From positions 1 through 21,492 of IMG/VR virus record IMGVR_UViG_3300036985_004030: 21,492 nucleotides of DNA; one strand, 5' to 3'. The DNA is from a virus. Position 1 is the first letter of the stretch, and every line of letters starts with the position of its first letter. Under the pieces are notes generated by a model that saw only the letters and a list, made by a program, of their open reading frames with translations, was not told the DNA's origin and did no database searches. Shown here one piece after another: positions 7,833 through 15,210 of this stretch. The translations under genes were made by a program, and so were the position numbers.

Positions 7833-10336
7833 TGGCTGAAGAAATTGAAAAAGTTGTCATCATAAAGATTGACTTAGATGTAAATGAATACACAAAAAAG
7901 TCTGTTGAACTGAACAAAGAAATCAGTGAAATCAATAAAGCGCAAAAGGAACTGAAGAAGTCTGGTCACGAATTGTCAATTGAATATCAACAGAACAAAG
8001 AAAAGTTGACATCATTGAATTCTGAATTACGCCAGAACAATAAAACAATTCAAGACGTCACAAAAGCGAATCAAGCACAAGCTGGTTCAAATGATCAGTT
8101 GCGCGCACAACTTTCAATTCTTACTTCTGAACTGAACAAAAAGAATCAAGCAGAAGGTGAAGCAACAGAACAAACCATTGAACAACAAAAACAAGTTCTT
8201 GCGCTTACTGATCAACTGAAAAAGAATGAATCAGCTGTTGGTGACAACAGAAGGAATGTAGGAAACTATTCAAGCGCTTTGAAGGATCTGAAAGCAGAAT
8301 TGAAAGCAACCAAATCAGAAATGATTGGAATTGCTTCAGCTTCCGGTGTTGATTCAAAAGAATTTCAAGAAGCTTCTGAAAAGGCTGGAAAGCTTCAAGA
8401 TCAAATCAATGATGTGAATGACGCAACAAAAGCAATGGCTTCTGGTTCCGGACTTGAAAAGTTTTCAAACACACTTGGACTTGTTGGCAAGGATTTGATG
8501 AACCTTGACTTTGCTGGCGCTTCAGAAAAAGCAAAAGGTCTTGGCGCAATTGCAAAGTCCATTTCATTCAAAGACACGATTGCTGGCGCGAAGTCTTTCA
8601 TTGTTACAATTTATGAAGTTGGTGCATCATTGATGGCGCTTCCAATTTTTTGGGTTGTTGCCGGAATCGCATTGATTGCATCCGCTTTTTATCTTGCATC
8701 AAAGGAAACACAAGAAAATGCACAAAAGCAAGTTGATTCAATTGATTCTGTGATAAATAGATATTCACGTTTATTTGACATTCAAGCAAGACTTGGAAAA
8801 GCTTCTGGACAAAATGTTGAAGAAATTGAAATGAAGAAGCTTCAGCTTGTCAGAAAAGGTGTTGCAATGCAAATTGCTGTTTTGGAAAAGCTTCAAGGAA
8901 CACAAGCTGGATTGAATGATGACCAAAAGAAAATGCTTGATGAATTGCGCGTGAAGCAACTTGAAAACATTGCTGACATAGGTGAAGCAAATATCAATTC
9001 AATAAAAAAACAAGGCGCTGACAAAATCAAAGCATTTCAAGAAGATGCAAAAACGACAGCTGAAGTGCGTGCTAAAAGAACAAAGGAAGCACTTGATGCG
9101 CTTGCTGAACAAAGAAGATTGAATGAAGAAAGACTTGCAGAAAATAAAAAGTATCTGTTGCAAATTGAAGATCAAGAAGTTGAAATGATTCAAGATGAAG
9201 AAGTTCGTGAACAAGCGAAACTTGCACTGGATCATACAAGAAGAATTCAAGCAATCACAGAATCAAAAGCAGACAATGACATCAAACATGATGCGCTTCT
9301 TTCACAGCAAGAACTTTTTGAAAAGCAAAGCAATGATATATCAAAAAAATATGCGAAGATAAGACAGACAGCTTTTGACAAAGCTGTTGAAGATCAAATC
9401 AAAGCAGATCAACCGCGAATCAAAGCTGTTGAAGATGCTGAAAAGAAGATGGAACAAGACGCGATTGATTCACAAAATCGCATTCTTGACAACTTTGTGA
9501 AGACTTCAAATGAAATGGAAGATGAAGCAAAAAGTAGAGAAAAAGCCATTCAAGCATTGATAAATGAAAGTTTTGAAATGACTTCAAGGGCGGTCAGTGC
9601 TGTTGCTGAAATCCGTTCAAACCAGCGTGAACAAGAAATAATAAACATTGAAGAAGAAACAAAAATCAAGATTGACAATCTTCAAGCACAAGCGGACGCT
9701 GGAATTATAACACAAGATGAATTTGAAACTAAGTCCAACAGAATCAAAATGGACTCAGCAAAAAGGGAATCCGCATTGAAAAAGAAGCAATTCGAAGAGA
9801 ACAGAAAAATTGCATTGATACAAGTTGCAATAAGCACAGCACAAGGTGTTGCAAACGCGCTCACAATCATGCCAGCATACTTGGTTCCAGCATACATTGC
9901 GCTTGCGCTTGCAACCGGTGCGCTTGAAGCTTCAGTGATTCAGTCGCAACCAACACCAGCATTTGCTGAAGGTGGAAAAGTTTTAAGCGGAAAAAGAATC
10001 ACTTCTTCAGATGGTAAGTCAATAAGACGTTCAAATGGTGACAATCTTCTTGCTACAATCAAAACTGGTGAAGTGATATTGAATGAAAGACAACAGCGCA
10101 TGCTTGGTGGAAGCAACACATTCAAAAAAATCGGTGTTCCGGGTTTTGCGGATGGTGGTCTTGCGGATGGTGGATTTTTTGCAAACACATTGTCATCTGG
10201 AATTGATGAACAAATCTTTGCGCAAAATCAAACAATGAAGGTTCTGGAAAATTTGCCACAACAAGTTGTGTTTGTTGAATCTATAAGTCAAAAAACAAAT
10301 GACGTGGCTGAAGTTGAAGCGCGTGCAAATATTTAA
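7832..10336 (+). CDS. Tape-measure protein (834 aa)
   Basis: The tape measure sets tail length and is ejected with the DNA. It is the longest gene here. The N-terminal ~230 residues are heptad-like, Lys/Glu/Gln-rich coiled coil. A hydrophobic segment lies at about residues 258-286 (LPIFWVVAGIALIASAFYLA). A second long coiled coil runs from about 380 to 650, and a further Ala-rich hydrophobic region lies around 660-702. The C-terminal part has the FAEGGKV motif (about 709) and Gly-rich repeats FADGGLADGG common in tape measures. A TTG twelve bases upstream extends the frame, but ATG 7832 overlaps the upstream stop as TAATG and is preferred. At the usual ~1.5 angstrom per residue this implies a tail near 125 nm. 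Confidence 0.88.
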   Translation: MAEEIEKVVIIKIDLDVNEYTKKSVELNKEISEINKAQKELKKSGHELSIEYQQNKEKLTSLNSELRQNNKTIQDVTKANQAQAGSNDQLRAQLSILTSELNKKNQAEGEATEQTIEQQKQVLALTDQLKKNESAVGDNRRNVGNYSSALKDLKAELKATKSEMIGIASASGVDSKEFQEASEKAGKLQDQINDVNDATKAMASGSGLEKFSNTLGLVGKDLMNLDFAGASEKAKGLGAIAKSISFKDTIAGAKSFIVTIYEVGASLMALPIFWVVAGIALIASAFYLASKETQENAQKQVDSIDSVINRYSRLFDIQARLGKASGQNVEEIEMKKLQLVRKGVAMQIAVLEKLQGTQAGLNDDQKKMLDELRVKQLENIADIGEANINSIKKQGADKIKAFQEDAKTTAEVRAKRTKEALDALAEQRRLNEERLAENKKYLLQIEDQEVEMIQDEEVREQAKLALDHTRRIQAITESKADNDIKHDALLSQQELFEKQSNDISKKYAKIRQTAFDKAVEDQIKADQPRIKAVEDAEKKMEQDAIDSQNRILDNFVKTSNEMEDEAKSREKAIQALINESFEMTSRAVSAVAEIRSNQREQEIINIEEETKIKIDNLQAQADAGIITQDEFETKSNRIKMDSAKRESALKKKQFEENRKIALIQVAISTAQGVANALTIMPAYLVPAYIALALATGALEASVIQSQPTPAFAEGGKVLSGKRITSSDGKSIRRSNGDNLLATIKTGEVILNERQQRMLGGSNTFKKIGVPGFADGGLADGGFFANTLSSGIDEQIFAQNQTMKVLENLPQQVVFVESISQKTNDVAEVEARANI

Positions 10337-10339
10337 GAT

Positions 10340-10585
10340 ATGACATACACAATATTGCTTGAATTGCAAGAACAAAAGAAATTGAAAGAATTCATTTCAC
10401 TTGGTATCATTCCAGTGAAGGTGTTCACTCAATTTGAAATTTACAAGTATTACTTGCAAGAACTGGAAAACAACAGACGTGAAAAGAATTGTGTGATGCA
10501 AGCGGTGTCAAACACAGCTGAACAATTCAGATGCGCTGAATCAACCATTTTCCGCGCAATTAAATTTAATCAAAGCACTAAATGA
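10340..10585 (+). CDS. Small helix-turn-helix protein (81 aa)
   Basis: The C-terminal half holds a likely DNA-binding helix-turn-helix: MQAVSNTAEQF, a turn at RCAES, then the recognition-type helix TIFRAIK (about residues 53-75). The N-terminal half is a helical segment, ISLGIIPVKVFTQFEIYKYYLQEL. Small proteins of this shape occur in Bacteroidota phages near structural genes and are usually unannotated. It begins three bases after the tape-measure stop, and its stop overlaps the next ATG by four bases. A regulator of late or accessory genes is plausible. DNA binding is inferred from the motif alone. Confidence 0.6.
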   Translation: MTYTILLELQEQKKLKEFISLGIIPVKVFTQFEIYKYYLQELENNRREKNCVMQAVSNTAEQFRCAESTIFRAIKFNQSTK

Positions 10586-10791
10586 TCTTAAAAGAAATCT
10601 GGAATGGATGGAAGAATGTCTTCTTTGAAAATGAAGCCTCTGAAAAGTTGGCAAATGACAGAATAAAAATTTGCAACACATGTCCAACAAAAGGAAAGTT
10701 TGTGTGTAAAAAAAGCAAAGGTGGTTGCGGTTGTCCAATTGTATCTTTGATTCGTTCAATAGATTCTAAATGTAAAAAGGGCAAATGGTGA
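10582..10791 (+). CDS. Cys-rich zinc-binding-like miniprotein (69 aa)
   Basis: Six cysteines are arranged as C31-x2-C34, C42, C49-x-C51 and C64, with the ending DSKCKKGKW. The CNTCP...C...GGCGCPI...R...KC..GKW pattern resembles small proteins of Bacteroidota phages grouped, as far as I recall, under DUF6171; a profile search would settle this. The cysteines could hold one zinc ion with extras. The N-terminal helix (residues 1-28) is amphipathic. It overlaps the upstream HTH gene by four bases and the next glycosyltransferase by seven, so it belongs to the same transcript. Its function is unknown. Confidence 0.65.
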   Translation: MILKEIWNGWKNVFFENEASEKLANDRIKICNTCPTKGKFVCKKSKGGCGCPIVSLIRSIDSKCKKGKW

Positions 10792-11432
10792 AAATAGGTG
10801 TACTAATACCAGACAAAGGTGACAGAGAGCTTTTTCTGAATCACTGCATTGATATGATGGAAAGACAAAGCATTGCGCCAGATGTTATTCTTATTGTAAA
10901 TGAAGACAGCGGAATTGCTGGCTGTGATATTACATGGCGCTACAAGAAAGGGTTCAAGAAAATATTTGACCAGTATGAATGTGACGTTTGTTTCTTGATT
11001 GAAAATGATGACTGGTATAAAAACAACTACATTGAAAAGATGCTTGAAGCATGGGTGAAGGCTGGACAACCAGAACTTTTTGGAATTGAAACGTCTGTGT
11101 ATTATCATATTGGAATAAAGAAATACAAGAAGTTGATTCATCCAAAACGTGCCAGCGCATTTTGCACAATGGTGACAAAGGAAGTTCTTGACTATGCTTT
11201 TTGCGCCGACAATGAAGCTTTTTTTGACATACATTTGTGGAAATCTTCAATGACAAAAGCGGTCTTCATTCCGGATCAAGAATTGTGCATTGGGGTAAAA
11301 CATGGAATTGGTTCTTGTGGTGGTAAAGGTCATCTTGAATCTTTTCCGTATGATAAAGATGACAAAGATTCTGAATACTTAAAAAAAATAATTGACACAA
11401 AAAGCTTCAATTTTTATGGAAAACAAATTTAG
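10785..11432 (+). CDS. Glycosyltransferase-like protein, GT-A fold (215 aa)
   Basis: The fold is suggested by an N-terminal strand (KIGVLIPDKGDR, 3-14), the segment MMERQSIAPDVILIVNEDSG (24-43) and an acidic ENDDWY at 73-78, which fits the metal- and nucleotide-sugar-binding DxD-type motif of family-2-like enzymes. After it come WYKNNYIEKMLEAW and a His/Gly-rich GVKHGIGS near 170-177. It is shorter than classical GT2 enzymes but close to phage-encoded ones. The start ATG lies seven bases inside the preceding gene (ATGGTGA). A GTG three bases later is an alternative. Donor and acceptor cannot be read from the sequence. It is the first of several sugar-related genes here. Confidence 0.65.
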   Translation: MVKIGVLIPDKGDRELFLNHCIDMMERQSIAPDVILIVNEDSGIAGCDITWRYKKGFKKIFDQYECDVCFLIENDDWYKNNYIEKMLEAWVKAGQPELFGIETSVYYHIGIKKYKKLIHPKRASAFCTMVTKEVLDYAFCADNEAFFDIHLWKSSMTKAVFIPDQELCIGVKHGIGSCGGKGHLESFPYDKDDKDSEYLKKIIDTKSFNFYGKQI

Positions 11433-11511
11433 AAATATAAGAACCGGGCTTCTGATATGCTTGTCAGTTTCCGCTTTGTTTTGGGGACTTATTATCTGGC
11501 TATTATGGTAA
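11416..11511 (+). CDS. Single-pass membrane miniprotein (31 aa)
   Basis: A 31-codon frame runs from ATG 11416 to TAA 11511. It encodes a basic start (MENKFRNIRT) followed by about 20 hydrophobic residues (LLICLSVSALFWGLIIW), ending LLW. This is a textbook one-pass membrane peptide with a positive N-terminus, so the N-terminus is probably cytoplasmic. It overlaps the end of the preceding glycosyltransferase by 17 bases and the ATG of the next one by seven (ATGGTAA), the same coupling style as its neighbours. It fills the 72-base space between the two enzymes that otherwise appears empty. It might anchor an enzyme, act at the membrane or be a cryptic toxin or holin-like peptide; none of these is shown. 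Confidence 0.55.
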   Translation: MENKFRNIRTGLLICLSVSALFWGLIIWLLW

Positions 11512-12251
11512 AATTTTTGATTGTTGCTTCTGGTTATAACTGCAAGCAATATGTGCTTCCATGTTTTCAAAGCTTATTGCTTCAAACATACAGAAATTTT
11601 GATGCTGTCTTGATCAGTGATGGAAGCATTGACAGAACTTCAGAAGAATTGAAACGCTTTTCTGGAAAAGATGGAAGAATCATTTGTGAATCCTTTCCAC
11701 AAAACATTGGCGCAACAAAAAGAAGATTTGATGCAATAAGAAAATACGCAAAAGAACCAAATGTTGTTGTTGTTTTTCTTGGACTTGATGACAGACTTTT
11801 GCCGAATGCACTGGAAGTGATTGCAAAGAAGTATGATGAAGGAATGTGGATGACTTACGGAAATTGGATCAATCAAAAAGGTGTCGGACTTCCAGAAGAC
11901 TTTGAACTTGACTTTGATGAAGAAACGCACGCTTCAAGAAATTACAGACGTGTGCGATATAGATCAACCGCACCAAACACATTCAAAAGATTCTTGTTTG
12001 ATCAGATTCCAGAAGCTGACTTCAAGATCAATGGCGCATGGATAAACACAACAACTGAATCAGAAGTCATGTTCAGTTGCTTGGAAATGTGCGGAAAAAA
12101 CAGAATTGGTGTGATCAAAGAACCTATCTATGTGTACAATGAAAACTTGCCAAACGGAAGCTTGCGAAGACTTGGTTCAACATACAAGCGGAACATTTAC
12201 AACATAGTAATTGCAAGACCGAAGAAAAATTTGTTTAAATTAGCAGAATGA
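11505..12251 (+). CDS. Family-2-like glycosyltransferase (248 aa)
   Basis: GT2-type features are clear. The N-terminal strand KFLIVASGYNCKQYVLPC is followed by FQSLLLQTYRNFDAVLISDGSIDRT (residues 21-45), with the classic DGS.D.T nucleotide-binding motif. GLDDRLLPNAL (93-103) supplies the DxD-type acidic pair. The C-terminal part is of mixed type and ends basic. A longer frame opens at 11457, but its first 16 residues lie over the membrane miniprotein. ATG 11505 gives the normal start of the fold (MVKFLIVASGYN) and overlaps the miniprotein stop. The stop overlaps the next gene by four bases. It probably transfers a sugar from a nucleotide donor; the acceptor is unknown. Confidence 0.82.
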   Translation: MVKFLIVASGYNCKQYVLPCFQSLLLQTYRNFDAVLISDGSIDRTSEELKRFSGKDGRIICESFPQNIGATKRRFDAIRKYAKEPNVVVVFLGLDDRLLPNALEVIAKKYDEGMWMTYGNWINQKGVGLPEDFELDFDEETHASRNYRRVRYRSTAPNTFKRFLFDQIPEADFKINGAWINTTTESEVMFSCLEMCGKNRIGVIKEPIYVYNENLPNGSLRRLGSTYKRNIYNIVIARPKKNLFKLAE

Positions 12252-13153
12252 AAGTTTTAAACATCTGTGTTGATGACTATGCAAATTTCTCACATGACAA
12301 TGCGAATGCTTTGCGTTCTGTTGGGGTGCATTGTGTTGACGTTAAACTTCAGCCACATGTGTTCAACTACAAAACAGAAAGCACACTTGCGAATGAATCC
12401 ATCTTGAAAGAACTAATTGCCGAAGCTGAACTTGTTCAGATATTTCATTCAGATAGTTCTTTGATAAAGTATTGTTCCGGAAAAAGACTTGTTGTGTATC
12501 ATACCGGGACACGTTACAGACAGAACCATCAAAAGTTCAATGCGCTTTTCAATCCGCATGTGGAAAAATCATTTGTTGCGCTTGGTGAATTTTACGGACT
12601 TGGTGCAAAGAATGAACAATATATTGTTGGCGCTACAAAGGTGCATGGACAAAAGCCATTGCACTTCATTCATCCTTTGCGCTTTGCTCACTTTCCTTCA
12701 AATCCAGAAGTGAAAGGAACGCAATCAATTTTGAATGCGGTGGAATCAATCAATCACAAAAACTTCCGTTTTGAATTTTCGCTTGACAAGGTTTCACATG
12801 ATCAACAGATTTCAAGAATGAACATGTGTGATGTTTACATTGAAATGAATTCAACACATCAAGGTGGCAAACCTTATGGAAGTTGGGGAATCACAACACT
12901 GGAAGCAACGTCACTTGGAAAAATAGTCATCACGAATCACACAACACTTGATGTGTATGAAAAGACTTATGGAATCACACCACCACTTGTGTTGATTGAA
13001 AAGCATGGAAGCATTGAAGCTTGTATCAACAATCTTCTGTCATTGACAGAATCACAAATACATCTATTAAAAAAACAATCCTTCGAATGGCTGGAAAAGT
13101 TTCATTCTTTTGAAGCAACTGGATCCAAACTAAAACAAATGTTATCTTTATGA
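12248..13153 (+). CDS. GT-B-fold glycosyltransferase (GT4-like, 301 aa)
   Basis: The protein has the two-domain look of GT-B enzymes. The N-terminal domain has MKVLNICVDDYANFSHD and the loop YHTGTRYR (84-91). The C-terminal domain has SNPEVKGTQSIL (151-162) and a donor-site region KPYGSWGITTLEATSLGKIVIT (208-229), equivalent to the 'E..ACG.PVI' motif of GT4 enzymes. It is somewhat shorter than typical members (about 350-400 aa), with a compact N-terminal domain. It overlaps both neighbours by four bases. It probably works with the adjacent GT-A enzymes on one glycan; the substrate is not identifiable. Confidence 0.7.
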   Translation: MKVLNICVDDYANFSHDNANALRSVGVHCVDVKLQPHVFNYKTESTLANESILKELIAEAELVQIFHSDSSLIKYCSGKRLVVYHTGTRYRQNHQKFNALFNPHVEKSFVALGEFYGLGAKNEQYIVGATKVHGQKPLHFIHPLRFAHFPSNPEVKGTQSILNAVESINHKNFRFEFSLDKVSHDQQISRMNMCDVYIEMNSTHQGGKPYGSWGITTLEATSLGKIVITNHTTLDVYEKTYGITPPLVLIEKHGSIEACINNLLSLTESQIHLLKKQSFEWLEKFHSFEATGSKLKQMLSL

Positions 13154-13668
13154 GTTACGCGGAAAAGCTTCAGCAATTCAACAGCACTGCAAAATACATG
13201 TCAGAACTTGTGTTTCTTCAGCGCTTAATCGGAAATGAACAAAAGGTCATCATGGATTTTGGTTGTGGAATAAACACAGCGCTGAAATTCTTGAACACAA
13301 GAACTTCTTGTGTCTGTCTTGGATATGATAAAAACAAATATCTTCAGCATTTTGACTATTGTTCACCGCATGAACATGTGAACATTGTGTACTTCATGCA
13401 CTCAATTGCACACATTGAAAACATTGAATCTGTGTTGATGTCACTGAACACCAAAACAATCATTGTGATCACACCAAACAAATCATGGATTGATGAAAAC
13501 AAAAATGACTTTTACAAACCAGATCATTCTGTCATAAAGCATTTCACGCAAGATTCATTGATTGAACTTGTTGAAGCTTCCGGATATGCTGTTGCTGAAT
13601 CTGGTCAATTCGGAAAATGTATCAACAACAAGAATGAAAGAATCTTTTTAATAGCACATAAAAAATGA
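13150..13668 (+). CDS. Class I SAM-dependent methyltransferase (172 aa)
   Basis: Motif I of the SAM-binding Rossmann fold is visible as VIMDFGCGIN (residues 33-42), followed by an acidic motif II at GYD (58-60), YFMHSIAHIENIESVL (81-96) in the position of motif IV/post-II, and TPNKSWID in the next strand. Near the C-terminus, HFTQDSLIELVEASGYAV is the helix-strand often seen in sugar or small-molecule methyltransferases. It is short, with no target-recognition domain of DNA methyltransferases and no N/DPPY motif, which argues against ordinary DNA methylation. Four-base overlaps on both sides place it within the glycosylation cluster, so O-methylation of a sugar is the simplest idea. Confidence 0.75.
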   Translation: MSYAEKLQQFNSTAKYMSELVFLQRLIGNEQKVIMDFGCGINTALKFLNTRTSCVCLGYDKNKYLQHFDYCSPHEHVNIVYFMHSIAHIENIESVLMSLNTKTIIVITPNKSWIDENKNDFYKPDHSVIKHFTQDSLIELVEASGYAVAESGQFGKCINNKNERIFLIAHKK

Positions 13669-14441
13669 AGCTTGGTTGCATTTATACAATTTTTAATGGT
13701 ATTGAACTATTAAAAAAATCAATGAAACAAATCATTGATGAAGTTGATGTTGTTGTCTTGGTGTTTCAAGACGTTTCAAATCGTGGACAAAAAGATGAAC
13801 ATGTCAGATTCAAGATTGCTGAAATTGTCCAGCATCATTTCACCAAAAAAGAAATGGACAAAATTCACATCATTCAGTTTGTTCCGAATCTTGGAATTGA
13901 CACAAAGACAAATGAACTGAACAAACACAATCTTGGATTGAAATTCTTGAAGTCGCAAGATTGCACACACTTCATGCTGTCGGCAACTGATCACTATTAT
14001 CACAAAGAAGAATTTAAAAGCGCAAAACAGAAAGCGCTTGAAGGAAACTTTGATGTCACACTGACTTCAATGTTCACATACTACAAAGAACCAACATGGC
14101 AAATTGAACCAATTGAATCATACTACATGCCATTTGTTTGCAAGATTCACAGATCAACAGAATATGTGAAAAAGAAATGGATGTATCTTGTTGATCCTTC
14201 AGTCAGAATCAACACAGATTCTTCAATGTATTTATTTAAACAAGAAGAAATCATGTTGCACCATTATAGCATGATTCGTGAAGACATTGAAAACAAGTTC
14301 AACAATTCAGCTTCTTCTGTGCGATGGGGTGATAAAGCAAAAGTGTATCTTGATGAATACAACAACGCAACACTTGAAAGTAAACTTGAATATTTTGGTG
14401 GACGTGGATTGAAAGTTGTTCCGAATTACTTCAAGATTTGA
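13665..14441 (+). CDS. Glycosyltransferase-like protein, GT-A type (258 aa)
   Basis: The N-terminus MKLGCIYTIFNGIELLKKSM resembles the start of GT2-like proteins with an opening strand and helix. FMLSATDHYY at 103-112 stands where the DxD motif is expected, but with a D-H form. The C-terminal EEIMLHHYSMIREDIENK (194-211) resembles a conserved HHYS..R.DI motif found in phage and bacterial sugar transferases. Length is normal for a small GT-A enzyme. Its 3' end converges with, and overlaps by 16 bases, the minus-strand zinc-ribbon gene; no terminator is visible there. Substrate unknown; family assignment tentative. Confidence 0.6.
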   Translation: MKLGCIYTIFNGIELLKKSMKQIIDEVDVVVLVFQDVSNRGQKDEHVRFKIAEIVQHHFTKKEMDKIHIIQFVPNLGIDTKTNELNKHNLGLKFLKSQDCTHFMLSATDHYYHKEEFKSAKQKALEGNFDVTLTSMFTYYKEPTWQIEPIESYYMPFVCKIHRSTEYVKKKWMYLVDPSVRINTDSSMYLFKQEEIMLHHYSMIREDIENKFNNSASSVRWGDKAKVYLDEYNNATLESKLEYFGGRGLKVVPNYFKI

Positions 14442-14605
14442 CGCACTTCAATCACAGATGCTTCAATCAGTTCTGACTTGCAGAAGATGCACTTCCATGA
14501 AATAACCTTTCCAGCTTTCATTGTATTAATTTGCATCAACCGGTTGCACTTTGGGTTTGTGCAATGCGGTCTGTTTCTTTCGTTTCCCTTGTATGCGTGT
14601 GTCAT
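14426..14605 (-). CDS. Zinc-ribbon miniprotein, Com-like (59 aa)
   Basis: On the minus strand, ATG 14605 opens a 59-codon frame ending with TAA at 14426-14428. Four cysteines form CTNPKC (C15, C20) and CIFC (C39, C42), spaced as in a zinc ribbon, with RLM after the first pair and KSEL after the second. This layout recalls Com, the Mu-family zinc-finger translational activator (C..C.KLL...KC..C). The match is by pattern only. It lies three bases after the stop of the upstream minus-strand gene, so the two form an operon. It fills the space between 14441 and 14609 that otherwise looks empty, and overlaps the plus-strand gene by 16 bases. Confidence 0.6.
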   Translation of the reverse strand: MTHAYKGNERNRPHCTNPKCNRLMQINTMKAGKVISWKCIFCKSELIEASVIEVRQILK

Positions 14606-14608
14606 ATT

Positions 14609-15136
14609 TTAAAAGCTTGGAATGAATAAAGACAACATGCTTTCTTTTGTGACAGACAACTTGACGTCCCTTTCTGAAAGCAATGCGTGAAGACTTTTGA
14701 AGTCATCCATTGCGCGTTTGAATGATTGTCCAGTGAAGTTTGGGTGTGAAGTAAAGTCAGCGCCAAACAAACGAATTTCTTTTGCACCTAATTTGAAAGC
14801 CATCACACATGCAACAAACGCGGAATTGTTTGAATATGAAACAAGATCTTTGTTGTCAAACATCTTCATGTTGCTTCTTCCAGGTGCAAGCCTTATTTTT
14901 TGATAGCTGTCATGATTCTTCCATTCATCAAATGGTGTGAAGAATTTCTTGCACCATGAATTTTCTATTGTGTGAAGTCTTTCTTTTGTGAAACAAGCCG
15001 GAAGGTCAACACAAACAAGATAGTCAACCGGTGTGTCTGGAAAGAACTTGTTGATGTCATTCACACCAATGGTTGTGTTTTCACAAACTTCATATCTGTG
15101 AATACTATCACCCAAACAAAGCACATCAATTTTCAT
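14609..15136 (-). CDS. Glycosyltransferase-like protein, DUF115/MptE-type (175 aa)
   Basis: The only sizeable minus-strand gene. It starts LCLGDSIHRYE (6-16), continues with IGVNDINKFFP (23-33) and YLVCVDLP (39-46), and later NNSAFVACVMAFKLGAKEIR then LFGADF (103-128). These GDS, GVN, D and 'A...LGAKEI.L.G.DF' blocks are typical of the DUF115/MptE-like and sialyltransferase-like group. A TTG start at 15151 would add five residues, but ATG 15136 gives a natural MKIDVLCLGDS beginning. At 175 residues it is short for the group. A consensus-like promoter lies directly upstream. It is tied to the zinc-ribbon gene and adjoins the sugar-gene cluster. Confidence 0.5.
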   Translation of the reverse strand: MKIDVLCLGDSIHRYEVCENTTIGVNDINKFFPDTPVDYLVCVDLPACFTKERLHTIENSWCKKFFTPFDEWKNHDSYQKIRLAPGRSNMKMFDNKDLVSYSNNSAFVACVMAFKLGAKEIRLFGADFTSHPNFTGQSFKRAMDDFKSLHALLSERDVKLSVTKESMLSLFIPSF

Positions 15137-15142
15137 TTGGCA

Positions 15143-15170
15143 ATTATACAAAAAAAAAGCAATCTGTCAA
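15143..15170 (-). promoter_or_regulatory. Sigma70-like promoter for the minus-strand pair
   Basis: Reading leftward, TTGACA lies at 15170-15165 and TATAAT at 15148-15143, with a 16-base spacer that is mainly T. Both hexamers match the sigma70 consensus exactly. The -10 box ends only six bases before ATG 15136, so the transcript would be leaderless or nearly so. An exact match to both boxes upstream of the one inverted operon is unlikely to be accidental, although the AT-rich setting and the different promoter consensus of Bacteroidota temper this. Confidence 0.55.
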
Positions 15171-15181
15171 AATTGTGAAAG

Positions 15182-15210
15182 TTGTGTTTTTTTATTTGTT
15201 AGTAATTTTG
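15182..15210 (+). promoter_or_regulatory. Possible Bacteroidota-type promoter for the head genes
   Basis: TAATTTTG at 15203-15210 matches the Bacteroidota -7 consensus TAnnTTTG, with a TTG at 15182-15184 about 18 bases upstream as the -33 element. The -7 box ends five bases before the protease ATG at 15216, implying a leaderless or very short leader. It shares the 79-base divergent gap with the minus-strand promoter. T-rich DNA makes chance matches likely. Confidence 0.4.

Noticed and set aside
8999-9254. Minus-strand frames in the tape-measure gene
   Set aside because: Phe/Leu/Ser/Cys-rich low-complexity translations typical of antisense to Lys/Glu/Gln-rich coiled coils.
11457-11504. Longer start for the 11505 glycosyltransferase
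   Set aside because: The extra 16 residues come from the frame over the membrane miniprotein. ATG 11505 gives the natural start of the GT2 fold and overlaps the preceding stop.
15137-15151. TTG start extending the minus-strand glycosyltransferase-like gene
   Set aside because: It would add only five residues and lies across the -10 box; ATG 15136 gives a typical beginning.
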